Source: Halocaridina rubra
Lineage: Eukaryota > Arthropoda > Malacostraca > Decapoda > Atyidae
DNA length: 64,000 nt
NCBI GenBank assembly: GCA_037179515.1
Contig: JAXCGZ010005688.1
Span: forward strand, 158,275 to 222,274
Direction: 5' to 3'
In this document: piece after piece, positions 9,977-25,489 of the stretch
Layout of the letters: each line of letters starts with the position of its first letter
Numbering within the stretch: the stretch's first letter is position 1
The notes under the pieces: model-generated
Seen by the model: the letters and a program-made list of their open reading frames with translations, nothing else
What the model was told of the DNA's origin: nothing
The model's database searches: none
Position numbers and translations under genes: made by a program

Positions 9977-12363
9977 TTACTTACTGAGGTCCTCAAAAAG
10001 ACTCATGATTTTATCTGCAAGTATATTTGCAGCTTCATCAGACATATAATCAGTAGCATAACTGAGTGAATACCTTGATCTGCCTCTATAGCTAATGATG
10101 GAATGCAGATCCATATGAATATAGTGATGAACTGTGTTCAGTGACATTATGTCTGTGATCTGGACATGTTCTCCAGTCCCAGGACATATGGCTGAGATAT
10201 CTCCTATATTGGACACTCCAAAATCATGAATCACAGGAGGAGGATTTTTAAAATATTCTTTAGGAGATATTTCAGGCTCTGTCATCTTCTTGGCCACCTT
10301 TTGTTCCAGGAGGTATCCAGATTTGAGTCTGGCATGGAGATCTTTGTGAAATTCCTTAATATTCTCCCAGAAATTATCTTTTAGTGAGCTGCTTACATCA
10401 GTTGTGTGGGAGAGAGGATAATTATAGGCTCCCTGAATAAATTCCTCAGTTTTTCTGAGATAGCGACGCAAGTTCACCAGATGATTTACACTAATGCTGT
10501 ATTTATCTTGGACATAACCTACTTCTATCAGAAGATCAATGATAGCCGCATTAATCAGTGACACAAAGGAGCTGTTGAAAGTAACACCAGCTGCCTTGCT
10601 CTTCTTTTGGAACCTTGCCAAAACTGCAGGATCAAGTAATCTTTTGACATGTCTAGTTCCAGGCTCTGCATCTATTGGTGGTGGAAATACTTGCTGTAAC
10701 CATAGCTTCTTATCTTTAGGTGGCAGTTCTCTGATAACCTTGTTTAGTCGTAAAGGATAATTTTTAAACATCGCTTCCAAATTCACCTCATGTTCTCTCA
10801 GGCCATCATTGTTAGTAAAGATGCCGTATTGGGTAGTCTCATCAACTGCTTTTCCACTTATGAGATCATTTAGGATATCCACAACGGCCTGCATGAGAAG
10901 AGTTGTATTTGTCCCGTCAATGAATATATGGTTAGGATGAATGACGTATTGATACTGATAAGGATATTTCTCTTTAATTTCTGGAACAGCACAAGGGGTA
11001 TCAGGACTTCGAGGGATCAGCAATACTCTCCACTGAGGGACATCAGGAGAATCAAAACCTTCACGGAAAGAATTCTCCATGGCTTCAATGTAATTTGTAT
11101 CCATATCGAGAACCTGTAGAAATATAATAGTTTTCCTGTAAATATGTAAGTTGTAATAATCTTCTTAAAGGATACTCCAAATACAAAAATACTAAGAGCA
11201 TTTTCCTCTTACCGTCAAAAATGTAAGATAAATAAGTAAACTTACTCTAACGTCAACATAGCCAGGGTCGTATTCACAAAACCACTGCTCGTCTCCACTA
11301 GACCTCAAGCATACTCTAAAGTTCATAGCTTTTCTGTAGGCAAAAATTGTAATTGCAATATCAGATTCAATTATCCTTGAAGTGTCTTTAGAGAATCTCC
11401 TTTCCATAAGCTCTTTAAACATTAAATATGCCTATTTATAAAATAAAAAAAAATTTCTTAGACAGTAGACACTGGTATATTTCAAAATTTTGCATAGACA
11501 ACATTGTCTTTGGGTTGCTTTATTAAATGACATTTATATCTCTTCAACCTAGCCACTGGGTTAAGCAGGCCAGCTTAGCTCAGTGACGGTCCCAAGCCCG
11601 AATAAATGGGGAGGGTTTCCAGGCTAGTCCTAGCAAGACACTGGAAGAAAACCTCTTTACTCAAGCAACACATGGCTGGCCAAACATGGTCAGCCGACTG
11701 ACAGATAGAGAACTATTTACTCAGGCATATGGTTAGAAAGGTGAGAAATCTTTTCAGCAAATCTTCCTTCCTTAAACAATGAATTCTGTAATGTTTATTC
11801 GTCAGCCTCCTGGCTAGTACAGTGGTAACGCGGTGGCCTCGCATTCGTGAGGTTGACGGATCGCGCCTTGTCCAAGCAAGAGAGTTTAAGCTGTTTACTG
11901 GGGAGGTTACTGCTGTGGCTGGGCACCACAGTGGGGGTTTGGGGCCTGTGCCGGCTGGCGACCGCCCTATGGGTCCTCCATGACCCGTTCCACCAATCCG
12001 TGGGTGGAGAATCTAAAAGGTTTATTCGTCTGACACTTGATATGTCATTAAATGACAATTGGATAAAATGCCAATATTACAAGACAGAAATTATTGCGCA
12101 TTACATTCATGGAAAGTCCTACTAATCACATTTATTTTTATGTATTATATAAATCATTACCTCTTCAGAATCCTGAAAGCCTCTTTGAACAAGTCAAAAT
12201 CCAATGGTTTGGCCGAATTCAGCATCAGCACACCTGCTGATATTCTAGTCCTGTGCAAATTTGCTTCTTGATAAAGGCAAACTACTGGGTCTGCCTTCCA
12301 TAACCATCTGTTTTCTTTCTCTCTCAGTGGACTCTCATTCACTGCCAACGTATCACTAGACAT
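9977..12363 (-). CDS. CoA-dependent acyltransferase / condensation-fold protein
   Basis: Three coding exons are read on the minus strand: 12363-12161 (MSSDTLAVNESPL...FKEAFRILK), 11431-11246 (or from an internal acceptor near 11403; ...GYVDVR) and 11113-9977 (VLDMDTNYIEAM...SLFEDLSK, stop TAA). The exon 2/3 join is clean (AGA|GTAAGT to CTACAG|GTT, phase 0). The third exon has HIFIDG, which fits the catalytic HxxxDG of the chloramphenicol-acetyltransferase/condensation superfamily, and a later DFGVSNIG that resembles the structural DFGWG motif. These enzymes move acyl groups from CoA or carrier proteins to alcohols or amines; the substrate here cannot be read. Length is about 500 residues, usual for one such domain. 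The ATG follows directly on a splice acceptor (CTTCTCAG), so a 5' UTR exon lies upstream, beyond the retrotransposon at 12387-14960. Exon 1 ends in phase 2 but the obvious exon 2 acceptor needs phase 0, so the model has an unresolved one-base problem. Confidence 0.72.
11550..11740 (+). repeat. Dispersed repeat R-C, copy 1
   Basis: Shares CTAGTCCTAGCAAGACACTG, GGCCAAACATGGTCAGCCGA and CTGACAGATAGAGAACTA with the minus-strand copy at 52776-52968. May be another SINE. Confidence 0.75.
11803..12017 (+). mobile_element. SINE-B copy 2, full length
   Basis: Target duplication GTTTATTCGTC on both sides; lies in the exon 1/2 intron of the acyltransferase gene. Confidence 0.87.
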
Positions 12364-12386
12364 CTGAGAAGATATTTAGATTCATG

Positions 12387-14960
12387 ATAATAATAATAAT
12401 AATAATAAGACTTTATTTCCAACATACATTGGGTATTCAAATATGGGTGTACAATTAAAATTTACAAGTAAAATCTTCCTTTAAGAGTAACCTCTTAAGA
12501 TTATATTTAAAAGTATACACTGAACCAGCATTTTTTAGTTCTCTGGGAAGCTGATTATATAAATGAGGTCCACGAATGTTTATATCTCTTGAGCCAATAT
12601 CAGTTTTAGACCTTCGTACTAATAAATCTTCCCCTTGACGGGTAGTTAACCCGGTAACTGAGCTTACTGTAGAAAAATTATACAAGCAATCAGGAATATT
12701 GTTTCTTAGTATATTAAAAACAAAGGTACATATATCAAAAACATATTTATCTCTAATCTTTATCCATTCTAGATCTTTTAAAACAGGAGAGATGTGCTCG
12801 TATTTTCTTACATTGCCAACAGCCACTCGTGCTGCAAAGTTTTGTAACTTTTGTATTCTTTGTAATTGAGTCTTATTTGTACATCCCCAAACTTTGAGAC
12901 AGTAATTAATTAAACTCATAGCTAAGGACTGGACAATTATTATACGAATTGATGTTTCAAATGAGTCTTTTACCCTATTTAGATATATTAGAGTACCCAT
13001 TACTTTTTTATAAATTTCATCTATATGCATTTCAAAATTCATGTAACGGTCAAAATAGACACCTAGGTTCTTTACCGAGTTCATTGGCTTAATGATATTA
13101 CCGTTAAAATTTATATGAAGATTGTCATCAACTTCTGATAATAATTGTCTGGATCCGATAAGAATAGATTGGGTTTTAGTTTCATTAAGTAACAGACCAT
13201 TTTTTAGAAAGTAACGTTTAGCCATATACAAAATTTCTTCTGCTCTACGAATAATATTTTCTAAATCATTAATTTCTCCTTCAATTAAGATTTGAGTATC
13301 GTCAGCATATTGAATGACATAACAGTTAGGTAAATATTTTACTAGATCGTTTACATATATTAGAAAAAGTATAGGTCCTAGGATCGATCCCTGAGGGACC
13401 CCAAACAATACCTTCTTGCGACTTGAGACTACATCTTTTATTCTGACTGACTGGTAGCGGTTTTTTAAATAGTTCTCGAACCAGCTTGGGTCAATGTTCA
13501 TTTTTTTGCATTTTTCTAATAGAATGGTATGGTGTACACTATCAAAAGCTTTAGAAAGATCGAGTAGTAGTAGCAATGATATTTTCTTATTATCTATATT
13601 TTTGTATATTTCATCTGATATTTTCAATAAGGCAGTTTCAGTTGATAATTTTGGCCTGAAACCGTGTTGACTTTTTGCAATAAGTTTATTTTTTTCAAGA
13701 AACTCACTTAACTGATTTGCAACAATCTTTTCAAGTATCTTTGATAAAATTGGTAGTAAAGAGATTGGTCTATAGTTAGAGACGTCGTCAGGATTTCCAT
13801 TTTTAAAACCAGGAATTACATGGGGATTTTTCCATAAATCTGGGTAGATATTGGTAACTATGGAAGTATTGATTATTACCGTCAGATAATAAGCTATTAC
13901 AAATAATGAATCTCTAATAAAACGAAAACAAATTCCATCTGATCCATATGCATTAGAGTCTTTCAGATTTTTTATTACTAAGATTACTGTATTACAATCT
14001 ACTGTAGTAGGGTTAAAGACATCATTACTTCTATTGAATGCACTATGTTCTTGAAGATTAACATTATTTTTATTATTACTACCATCATCACTATTATCAT
14101 TACCATTACTACCACCATCATTATTATTTACACCATTATCAACATTTCTATTATTATTACTACTACCATCATCATTATTATTACCATCATTACTATTATT
14201 GATTTCATTTATTATTTCTTTTTTTGTTTTTTCAAATGTTTTTTCCCCACTTCAGCGAAAAAATTATTGAACTCTTCTGCTTTAGCACTTACATCTACCT
14301 CATCGGGTATAATTGATATGTTACTACTTTTATTACAGTTATTGGAAAGCATGGTTTTAGCAATTTTCCATGTATCAGAGATATTGCCTTTAGCGTTTTG
14401 AAATTCATTTTTGTAATACTGTTTCTTACTGTTACTTAATAATGATTTTACTTGTTTCTTATGCTCTGTAAACTTTTCTCTTAAAGGGATATTATCTCTT
14501 TGTAGTTTTACTTCATTTTGTAGTTTGTCTCTTTCTTTCATAATGTTTTTTATGTCATCTGTTATCCAAGGAGCGGGGGGACGAAATATTTCTCTTGTCA
14601 CGAGTGGTGCACATCGATCTATACATGATGATAAGACACTGGTTAAAATATTTACTTGTGTATTAATATTATCGGTATATAGAATTTCATTTAATTTATG
14701 TACTTCATTCATAAGTAAACTACAAAGTAATTCTTGTGAATAATTTCTTAAGCATCTGAATGTTTTAAAGATTGGTTGTCTCTTTGGTTTGCGAATATTT
14801 AGGGACGTTACAATTTCCTCGTGGTCTGCTATAGGGCTTGGAATTACGTCACACTTAGTTATCATATGTTTGGAGTTTGTTATTACTAGATCGATTTGGG
14901 AAACTGAAGTGGGAGGTGACAACATAAATTTATACTCTAATCTGTCAATACTATGTCAAT
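12387..14960 (-). mobile_element. LINE-1w: 5'-truncated non-LTR retrotransposon with RT
   Basis: Reading minus: end of an endonuclease domain (QIDLVITNSKHM...IADHE, near 14900-14800), a linker, then a reverse transcriptase with NPDDVSNYRPISLLP, SQHGFRPKLSTETALL, LLDLSKAFDSVHH, GVPQGSILGPILFLIYVNDL and the catalytic YADDTQ, ending ...LLLKEDFTCKF with a stop at 12455. The 3' end has AATAAA followed by (ATT)n at 12387-12408. One frameshift near 14230 separates the linker ORF (14925-14212) from the RT frame, and a low-complexity trinucleotide block at 14045-14215 lies between them. Motif order suggests the CR1/L2/Jockey group; exact clade not decided. It sits in the upstream intron of the acyltransferase gene, same strand. 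Confidence 0.85.
14045..14215 (-). repeat. Interrupted ATT/ACT/ATC trinucleotide block inside LINE-1w
   Basis: On the minus strand it reads as Asn/Asp/Ser/Gly-rich codons (INEINNSNNDGNNN) between linker and RT. Confidence 0.8.
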
Positions 14961-15246
14961 GGTAAACAAAGGACTAGGAATATTGGTACGGTTTACTTTG
15001 AGCAAGACAATAAGAAGCAGAAATACTTTTTTTTTTTATTTCTTTACCGCATCAAATCGGAGAGCTGAAGTGGACAGCATTCTTGCAGTCATCCATGGTG
15101 GCAAGACCATTGTCAAATTCTGCGGAGGAGCAAGCTCATGTGTGCTACATCTTAGGAAAAAATTTTGATGTCCTGAGAAGATATTTCTTACTTTAGCTGT
15201 AGACTGTAGGTTCCTGCAGGCACTTCGAAACATTCTTTATGCAAAT

Positions 15247-15464
<218 letters not shown>

Positions 15465-15469
15465 GATGA

Positions 15470-16400
15470 CATGTATTCAACACATATGCTACCAGTCTTT
15501 TCTCTCGCCCTCAGATAATATTATATCACTCATACTTAGATAAAAAGTGATAAGAGCTGATCAATGGCTACTTCAGTCCCGGGGGTCTCAAGTTCAACGC
15601 CTCTTGGGGTGGTTCGCGAAGCAACTCACTAGCCGATTTTCATGAAAATAAGAAGGAAAGTAGTGGCGTCCCTAGCACTGGGGTACTGGTAAACTCATAA
15701 AGTCTCTGGGAATACATCACTGTGCCTGTTTAGTTAACAGGGGTTGTCACAATTTTCTGGCGAAGAGATGCTTTACAAACTATCTCCAGGGGGTACATTT
15801 GTGTTACTTATTGTTACCCGACTGGCTTAAAATCTATTTTGATAAATACAAATAAAGTTTGAACTTAAAGATAAGATAGTCAACATATTTCAAGGGGTGC
15901 ATGATTTTTAATTTCCGTTTTGTGTATCAAAATTAGTCTCCGTTCAAATGGGGTGGACACAGACAGGCTGAACCTTGGGGTTTAAAGCTAGAAGCAATGC
16001 CCACGAAAGTGTCTGATATACAAGCTATATTGGGCTTTATCATTACCTTCCATAGGTGCGTTTGGCTGCAAGAATATATACTATCACACGTGTGTATATT
16101 TCTCTAAAGCGTTAATTGAATGCGAAGCTATGTGGCTATTGCGTCTCACGGCAGAGGATCCATACCCAGTTACCCTGTAGATGACCTAAGCAGCGTGGTA
16201 GGGGTAACTGTGGTAATCTTTTAATCTCAAGCAACTTTACAAGAGGGATAGTGGCCACTGCATAGGCATGCATTTGTAGCTCTTTTCAAACTTTACTAGT
16301 GGGATTGTGGCCACTATAGACATGCATTTGTAGCTCTTTCCAACATTTTTGCCCATATTAACTTCTAAATTTCAAAGTAATAGTTTCAATTTCGAGTAGT
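15470..16400. other. Unannotated spacer
   Basis: A SINE-C-like piece (AAATGGGGTGGACACAGACA) lies near 15948, and a short local duplication (CATGCATTTGTAGCTCTTT) near 16266-16340. No gene seen. Confidence 0.35.
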
Positions 16401-16718
16401 AGGTTGGCTCATGGCACCAGCCGCCTGTTACGATACTACAGCTGAAGGCTTTTTGAACTTAAATTGGTCTGTCCAGGACAGTTCGATGTTAAGTCTTCCT
16501 TCAGTTACGGTTCTTTTTCTATGCCTACAGCTACACTGAATATTCTTGGATATTCATTACACATATTTTATTATTCCTTCACATCTGACAAGTCATTACT
16601 CTCTCCATCTCTGTTTCTCTTTACTGTACGTATTTTTTCGTGCCCAGGCCCGATGGGAGCTGTTTTATTTTATTATTTTTTGGCCCGTCCTGATGTCACG
16701 ATCATAAAAAAAAATACT
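16401..16718 (+). repeat. Dispersed repeat R-E, copy 1
   Basis: AGGTTGGCTCATGGCACCAG ... TCGTGCCCAGGCCCGATGGG ... GGCCCGTCCTGATGTCACGA, ending in poly-A. Confidence 0.75.
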
Positions 16719-16950
16719 GATATTCTCACTGGTTGAGAATTATATTAATCGCTCTTTAAAATAATATGACGTCAGATTCTTCAAGAGCTTATTGTGTCCA
16801 TCGTCAATGGAATTCTTGTTCTTAATTATCATGCAGTAAATACTCTTATCTTATCACCCAACACCTGATAATGTCAATTCGTTTCTCAAGAACACTCCTC
16901 TCTAACACTCAGCAAGTTTGTCATTTTTATTTTTTTACATCCGTCTGGCA

Positions 16951-16951
<1 letters not shown>

Positions 16952-17025
<74 letters not shown>
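16952..17025. repeat. (CA)n microsatellite at the 5' edge of LINE-2w
   Basis: Pure CA, fused directly to the retrotransposon frame. Confidence 0.95.
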
Positions 17026-17027
<2 letters not shown>

Positions 17028-19410
17028 ACAAGGGAATTTCCTACACCAACATGTAATGGAACCAACAAGAGCCAGGGGTGGGGATGAGCCATCACTACTT
17101 GATCTAGTGTTCACAGATAATGTGTTGGATATTGAAAATATTGAGTATAAACCACCAATTGGAAAGAGTGACCACTGTGTGTTGTTGATGGAGTATATCA
17201 TTGAAGATATTCTTCCTGAGAGTAGAGGCACTGAGGACATGAGGAGGAACTATCCGAAAGGAGATTACATCAAAATGAATGAGCTTTTTGCAGTTATTGA
17301 CTGGAGAACCTTATTTTACAACAAATCTGTACAAGAAATGTATGACATCTTTTGTGAGAAATATGGGAAGATAATAGATTGCTGCATACCTGTCACCAAA
17401 GTAGGTGTAATTCATGCCAGAGAGAAATGGTTCGATAATGGGTGTAAAAGAGCTAAGGAGTGGAGAGACAAATGCTGGAAAAGGTATAGGAGGAGAAAAA
17501 ACATAAATGCCTGGCAAACCTACAAAAGAGCAAGAAATGACTACCTAAGTAAAAGGAGAGAGGCAGAGAGAGATTATGAGAGGGACATCACCAGGAAGGC
17601 TAAAGAAAATCCCAAGCTTTTCCACAGCTTTATCAGAGGAAAACTGAAGGTAAAAGAACAGGTTTTAAGGCTAAAGAGAGCGGATGGAAGCATCACTGAG
17701 ACGGATGAAGAGATCTGCAAAGAATTGAACAAGGAGTTTCAGTCAGTATTTACAGTAGAAAATACCCCACCCCCTCAGATTGCAGTGATAAAAGCTCAAG
17801 GGCCGGTATTAGAGAACATCAACCTTACAGCCACAGAGGTATGCAAAGTGCTGATGGATTTAGATGTTCATAAAGCTACAGGTCCTGATGACATATCCCC
17901 TCATGTGCTTAAAAAATGCGCAAACACAATATCAGTGGCACTAAGTATCATATTTAAGGAGTCACTGGAGTCGGGGGAGATTCCAAGATGCTGGAAACAA
18001 GCAAATGTGATACCTATCTTCAAAAAGGGAAGGAGGGATACGGCTCTGAACTATAGACCAGTTTCCTTGACCAGCATAGTTTGCAAAGTTATGGAGAAAC
18101 TACTAAGGAAACATATCTCTCTTCACTTGGAATCCTTCAACTTTTTGTCAGTGAAGCAACATGGCTTCAGAGAAGGTAGATCAACAGTAACAAACTTATT
18201 AGAATTTTATGATGAGGTAAGCCAAATCTTACAGGAAAGAGAGGGCTGGGCAGATTGCATATTCCTAGACTTCCAGAAAGCGTTTGACACTGTTCCACAT
18301 GGGAGACTTATTAGGAAGCTGCACTCAATGGCTAGAATAGGTGGAAATGTTTTGGAATGGATAAAAACTTACTTAGAAGGAAGGGAACAGAGGGTTAGAG
18401 TAAGACACTCAGTGTCTGAATGGAGAAGAGTTAGTAGTGGAGTTCCACAGGGTTCAGTTTTAGGGCCACTTTTGTTCCTTGTATATGTAAATGACCTACC
18501 AGAGTCTGTAAATTCATTCATGAATATGTTTGCAGATGATGCAAAGATTGTGAAGAAAGTAAAAAACGAGAACAATGGTAGAGAACTTCAGGAGGATCTA
18601 AATAATCTGCATGAGTGGTCAGAAAAGTGGCTAATGAAATTCAATACTTCAAAATGTAAGGTAATGAGAATGGGTACAAGTGCAAGAAGGCCCAAGCTTA
18701 ACTACTCGGTGGCTGGAGTACAACTTCAAGAGACAGAAAATGAGAGAGATCTAGGAGTAAACATACTGGCAGATTTGTCTCCAGAAATACATATAAATGG
18801 CATAGTAAGGGCAGCATATGCATTCTTATCAAATGTAAGGGTAGCCTTCAGGCACATGGACAAGGAAATGTTCAGAAATATTTATGTAACCTATGTGAGG
18901 CCAAAACTCGAATATGCAGCCCCCTTTTGGAATCCGCACTTGAAAAAGCACATAGCTAAGCTTGAAAAAGTTCAAAGACATGCCACGAAACTGGTGCCAG
19001 AAATACGCAATCTCAGTTATGATGAGAGGCTGAGGGAATTAGACTTACCATCACTCGAAGCTAGAAGAGTAAGGGGGGATATGGTGACAGTCTTTAAATT
19101 CCTTCATGGTTATGATAGAGTGGATAGGGATCGATATTTCGATATGGCTGGCTCTAGAACTAGAGGTCATAGTTTGAAGCTTCGTAAGAAAACTTCTTTG
19201 CAGGATGTAAGGAAATACTTTTTCAGTGTAAGAGTAGTTGATAATTGGAATTGGCTAAGCGAGGAGGTAGTTAATGCTATCTCAATCCATAGTTTTAAGG
19301 ACAGGTATGATAAGTATCACTAAGTCTAAAATGGAACCGATGAGGAGACGGGAAGATACGAGCTTTGGGCTCTTTCCCGTAAACACAATTAGGTAATCAC
19401 AATTAGGTAA
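17026..19410 (+). mobile_element. LINE-2w: 5'-truncated non-LTR retrotransposon with intact RT frame
   Basis: An open frame runs from the (CA)n edge to the stop at 19321-19323. It begins with an endonuclease C-terminus (RARGGDEPSLLDLVFTDN, GKSDHCVL) and continues into RT motifs: NYRPVSLTSIVCKVMEK, KQHGFREGRSTVTNLL, FLDFQKAFDTVPHG, SSGVPQGSVLGPLLFLVYVNDL, FADDAK. A conserved C-terminal domain ends HSFKDRYDKYH. The 3' UTR is about 75 bp and ends with a doubled AATTAGGTAATCAC, then (CA)n(TA)n. The unbroken 760-codon frame implies a recent insertion. CR1/Rex/Jockey-like by motif style. Confidence 0.85.
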
Positions 19411-19432
19411 TCACACACACACACACACACAC

Positions 19433-19509
<77 letters not shown>
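19411..19509. repeat. (CA)n(TA)n tail of LINE-2w
   Basis: CA to about 19434, then TA. Confidence 0.95.
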
Positions 19510-20065
<556 letters not shown>

Positions 20066-20339
20066 AACACATGTCCACACATACCCATATACATGTACAT
20101 ACACAAACATATGCATATATAATAAAAAAAATATATATGCATGGACTCATACACATGCACATACATAAACATATACACATAAATATATGTACATGCATCC
20201 AAGTGCATATAAAGAATAAAAAGTGAGTAAGATAATGGACAAAATTGAAAATTAAAAATAAAAATTTTGAGAAAGATGAGACTAATGCTATTAGTTATTT
20301 GCATTATTACCAAGAAAATATTAAGTAAAAGAAAAAGTA

Positions 20340-21640
20340 AAAGTTTAAGAACATGGCAGAAATAGGGGAGTGATACACAACAGGAAAAGGATAGGCTGAA
20401 AACACAATGAGAAGTACTAAGGATCTAGAGATATGGCAGGATTAGGCCCTGAGATAATGATAGATCCACTTTTTGAAGGAAGATAGGTTATAAGAATTGG
20501 GAAAGACAGAAGGAGGAAGAGAGTTCCAGTCTGGAGGTGGGTGGGAAGAAGCAGTCACGAGCTACAAATATCCAAACAGTTCTTGTGAGACGAGGCCGCT
20601 TGGCGAGTGTTATGCAGCCTCGGCAGTAGAGGAGGGATACAACTCACCAAGTCATTAGAGCAGTAATGGAAGTAGTAGCGATAGAAAAGAAAAAGGGATA
20701 ATACTTTACAGCATAGAGAAAGAGAATCCAAATTAAAAGTCAAAGAAGGGTCAGCGATGAGTCTAGTTGCCTTAGCTTCATCCCTATGATGAAAATAACT
20801 ATGAGAAGAAGCACCCCGGATGCGCAAGCGGTATGCTAAGTAAGGATGGATAAGACCTTTCTATATTTGAAGTAACGGTAAACAGGAAAGCAATGACAAA
20901 ACGAAACAGAACCTCTAATTTTTTGGATGCATATTTAAAAACTTGCATATAAAGTTTCTTCCAAGACAAACTAGAGGCTATCTGGATTCATAATACATTA
21001 ACAGAATTAAGAGGGTAAATTTCATTAGTTCTGAGGACAATAGGGCTATCAGGAGAAGAAAAAAGAGATAGTCAGAATCTGTGTCTTGGTAAATTTAACT
21101 TACTTTTGGGTGCCCCACTCAGATACCCTCTGCAAATTGGAGTAGAGAGTAGAAGAAAAGGTGATACTCGACTGATTACGAGTAGGAGATGAAGGTTGTG
21201 AAGAGAAGGCAGAGGCAAAATGAAGGGCAGTATTGTTGGCAAAGGTGTGGAGAAGAGAGGAGGATGGGGAGTGAAGAAGATCACTGATGACTAGAAGAAA
21301 CAGAGTAAGTGAAAGGACAGAACCCTGTGGAACACCACTGGAAACAGGGAATGAGCTAGATGCAGTGTCGTCAAAAACTACAGAAATAAAATGGTCAGCA
21401 AGAAAACTAGAAATCAGAGAACAGAGAGATGGAGTAATGATATAAGGAAGGTGTTTGGCCAACAGAGCCTTGTGCCAGACTTTGCCAAAGAATTAGAGAT
21501 ATCAAGAGTAATGACAAAGGATTCCCCATAGTTCATCAAAGAAGATGACCATGGATGAGTAAGATACGACTGGAGGTCACCAGTGGATCTTGACTTTTGG
21601 AAGCCGTATTGGTGATTGGAGATAAGCAAGTTAGATTAAA
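20340..21640 (-). mobile_element. LINE-3w: decayed non-LTR retrotransposon
   Basis: Minus-strand fragments read HQYGFQKSRSTGDLQSYLTH, SFVITLDISNSLAK (decayed SKAFD), then PVSSGVPQGSVLSLTLFLL and FANNTALHFA in place of FADDT, so the catalytic motif is destroyed. Frames are broken several times. The 20400-20700 part matches 29150-29530, same strand. Confidence 0.7.
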
Positions 21641-21710
21641 GACATTTCAAGAAGTGAGAATAGTTATAAATACTTTAAGTTACTGGGTGTATGTGCACCA
21701 GGGTTCAATC

Positions 21711-21922
21711 AGCCTCCTGGCTAGTGCAGTGGTAACAAGCTGGTCTTGCATTCGGGAGGTCGACGAACCGCGCCTCGTTCAGGCAAGAGAGTTTAAACTG
21801 TTTAGTGGGGAGGTTACTGTTGTGGCTGGTCAACACAGTGGGGGGTAGGGGCCTGTGCCGGCTGGCGACCACTCTACGGGTCCTCCATGACCCATTCCAC
21901 CCATCCTTGGGTGGAGAATCTA
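21711..21922 (+). mobile_element. SINE-B copy 3
   Basis: AGCCTCCTGGCTAGTGCAG to GGGTGGAGAATCTAAA; flanks GGGTTCAAT and GGGTTCATT. Confidence 0.85.
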
Positions 21923-22651
21923 AAAAATGAAGGGTTCATTCATTGCTTTTCTTTTAAGTAAAAAAAATAAAAGGAGAAAATATCTAGACATACCCCAAAG
22001 GATACGAGGAATACTGGGTGTGATTGTACCCAAATTTATTCAGACTTCCACTTTTCAGTTTGTAGCATCCTAAAAGCATTTCCACAGAGATAGGGGCTTC
22101 AGTTTCAAGATTCAATCAAATTTTCTCTATAAAATAAGTAACATCATGATGACATTCCATTCAAACCACTTGAAGTGCTGGGTTGTTCCGAAGACCCACT
22201 TGAAATACTGGATGAATTTGTTTTAATATTCTATAAGATCTTCACTTTGAAGTTAGTAATATGCTAAAGAATGACCCGTTAGTAATGACGGATTTCAAAC
22301 AAAAACCTTTACACTGGGTGGCTATAAGGTGAATACAGTCATAAACTGACAGGCAGCTTCATCCTAGTGTTTTCCTAATACTTTAATAACTAACAAAGAA
22401 TAGGCCAATGTAATATGTTATTTATTTATGTCGCTGGCAAGCATACGTGCTCGGCAGTGTCATATTATCATATGGCATCCCTGATAATCAGATATTAGAG
22501 AACATCACAATAGCAAAACATGAAGGCAAAAACATGTGAAGTATCTTTTCACCTCATTTAAGTCAGGAAACGAGTGTCACATAAGAATTATGCCTCTCCT
22601 CCAACTCGGTTACGCAGGGTGATAGAGAAGTGATGACGATTAACACTTAGG
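21923..22651. other. Unannotated spacer
   Basis: Short similar phrases (CACTTGAAGTGCTGG, CACTTGAAATACTGG) hint at an old local duplication near 22170-22210. No gene seen. Confidence 0.3.
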
Positions 22652-22773
22652 CCACAGTCTGAGGTTAGCAAGGGCATGCACTCAGGGTAGCGATTACATC
22701 TGCCAAAACAAGTCCTTCACTAGAAGGCAACCGTCCTAGCCCTTGTTAGAAAAGGGAGTCCGTGACGTAAAAC
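22652..22773 (+). mobile_element. SINE-A copy 6, body only
   Basis: CAGTCTGAGGTTAGC to GACGTAAAAC; no tRNA-like head. Confidence 0.85.
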
Positions 22774-22991
22774 ACGCTTATAGGGAAGCTAGATAGTTCC
22801 TCTATGCTTCAATGCCCCCATCCCCTTAACGTAGATGTTGTCTTAAAGGTGCCTGACTGTACTCTGTTTGCTCTGGCATGCTGTTTGACCCATTTAAAAC
22901 CTCCGGTTGTTCAAAACATACAAAGAAGAGGCGGGCATGGCTTGCGCTCATGCCTCCACCAATTAGATTCTAAAGAAGGGGAAAAACCCCA

Positions 22992-23246
22992 TTAACTATG
23001 GTATAGGGGCAGTTACAATGATGCAGGTTTCCTGCAGAAACGCAGGGCTATTCTCAACAACAGAGAAAGCCATGTGAAGACACCTTGCTTGTACATGGGG
23101 CACCTTTGGGTATAATCTTTAACTATGGTGAAGGGGCAGTTACAACGATGCAGGTATCCTGCGGAAACGCAGGGCTATTCTCAACAACAGGGAAAGCCAC
23201 GTGAAGACACCCTGCTTGTATATTGGGCACCCTTGGGCATAATCTA
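22992..23246 (+). repeat. 126-bp tandem duplication
   Basis: TAACTATGGTATAGGGGCAG ... GGGTATAATCT is repeated once as TAACTATGGTGAAGGGGCAG ... GGGCATAATCT, about 90% identical. Confidence 0.85.
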
Positions 23247-24410
<1,164 letters not shown>

Positions 24411-24440
24411 TTTCCCGTAAGCACAACTAGGTAATTACAC
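24411..24440 (+). mobile_element. LINE-2w 3' terminus only
   Basis: CTCTTTCCCGTAAGCACAAC and a single AGGTAATTACACAC copy match the extreme 3' end of LINE-2w. They directly abut the next copy. Confidence 0.6.
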
Positions 24441-25489
<1,049 letters not shown>

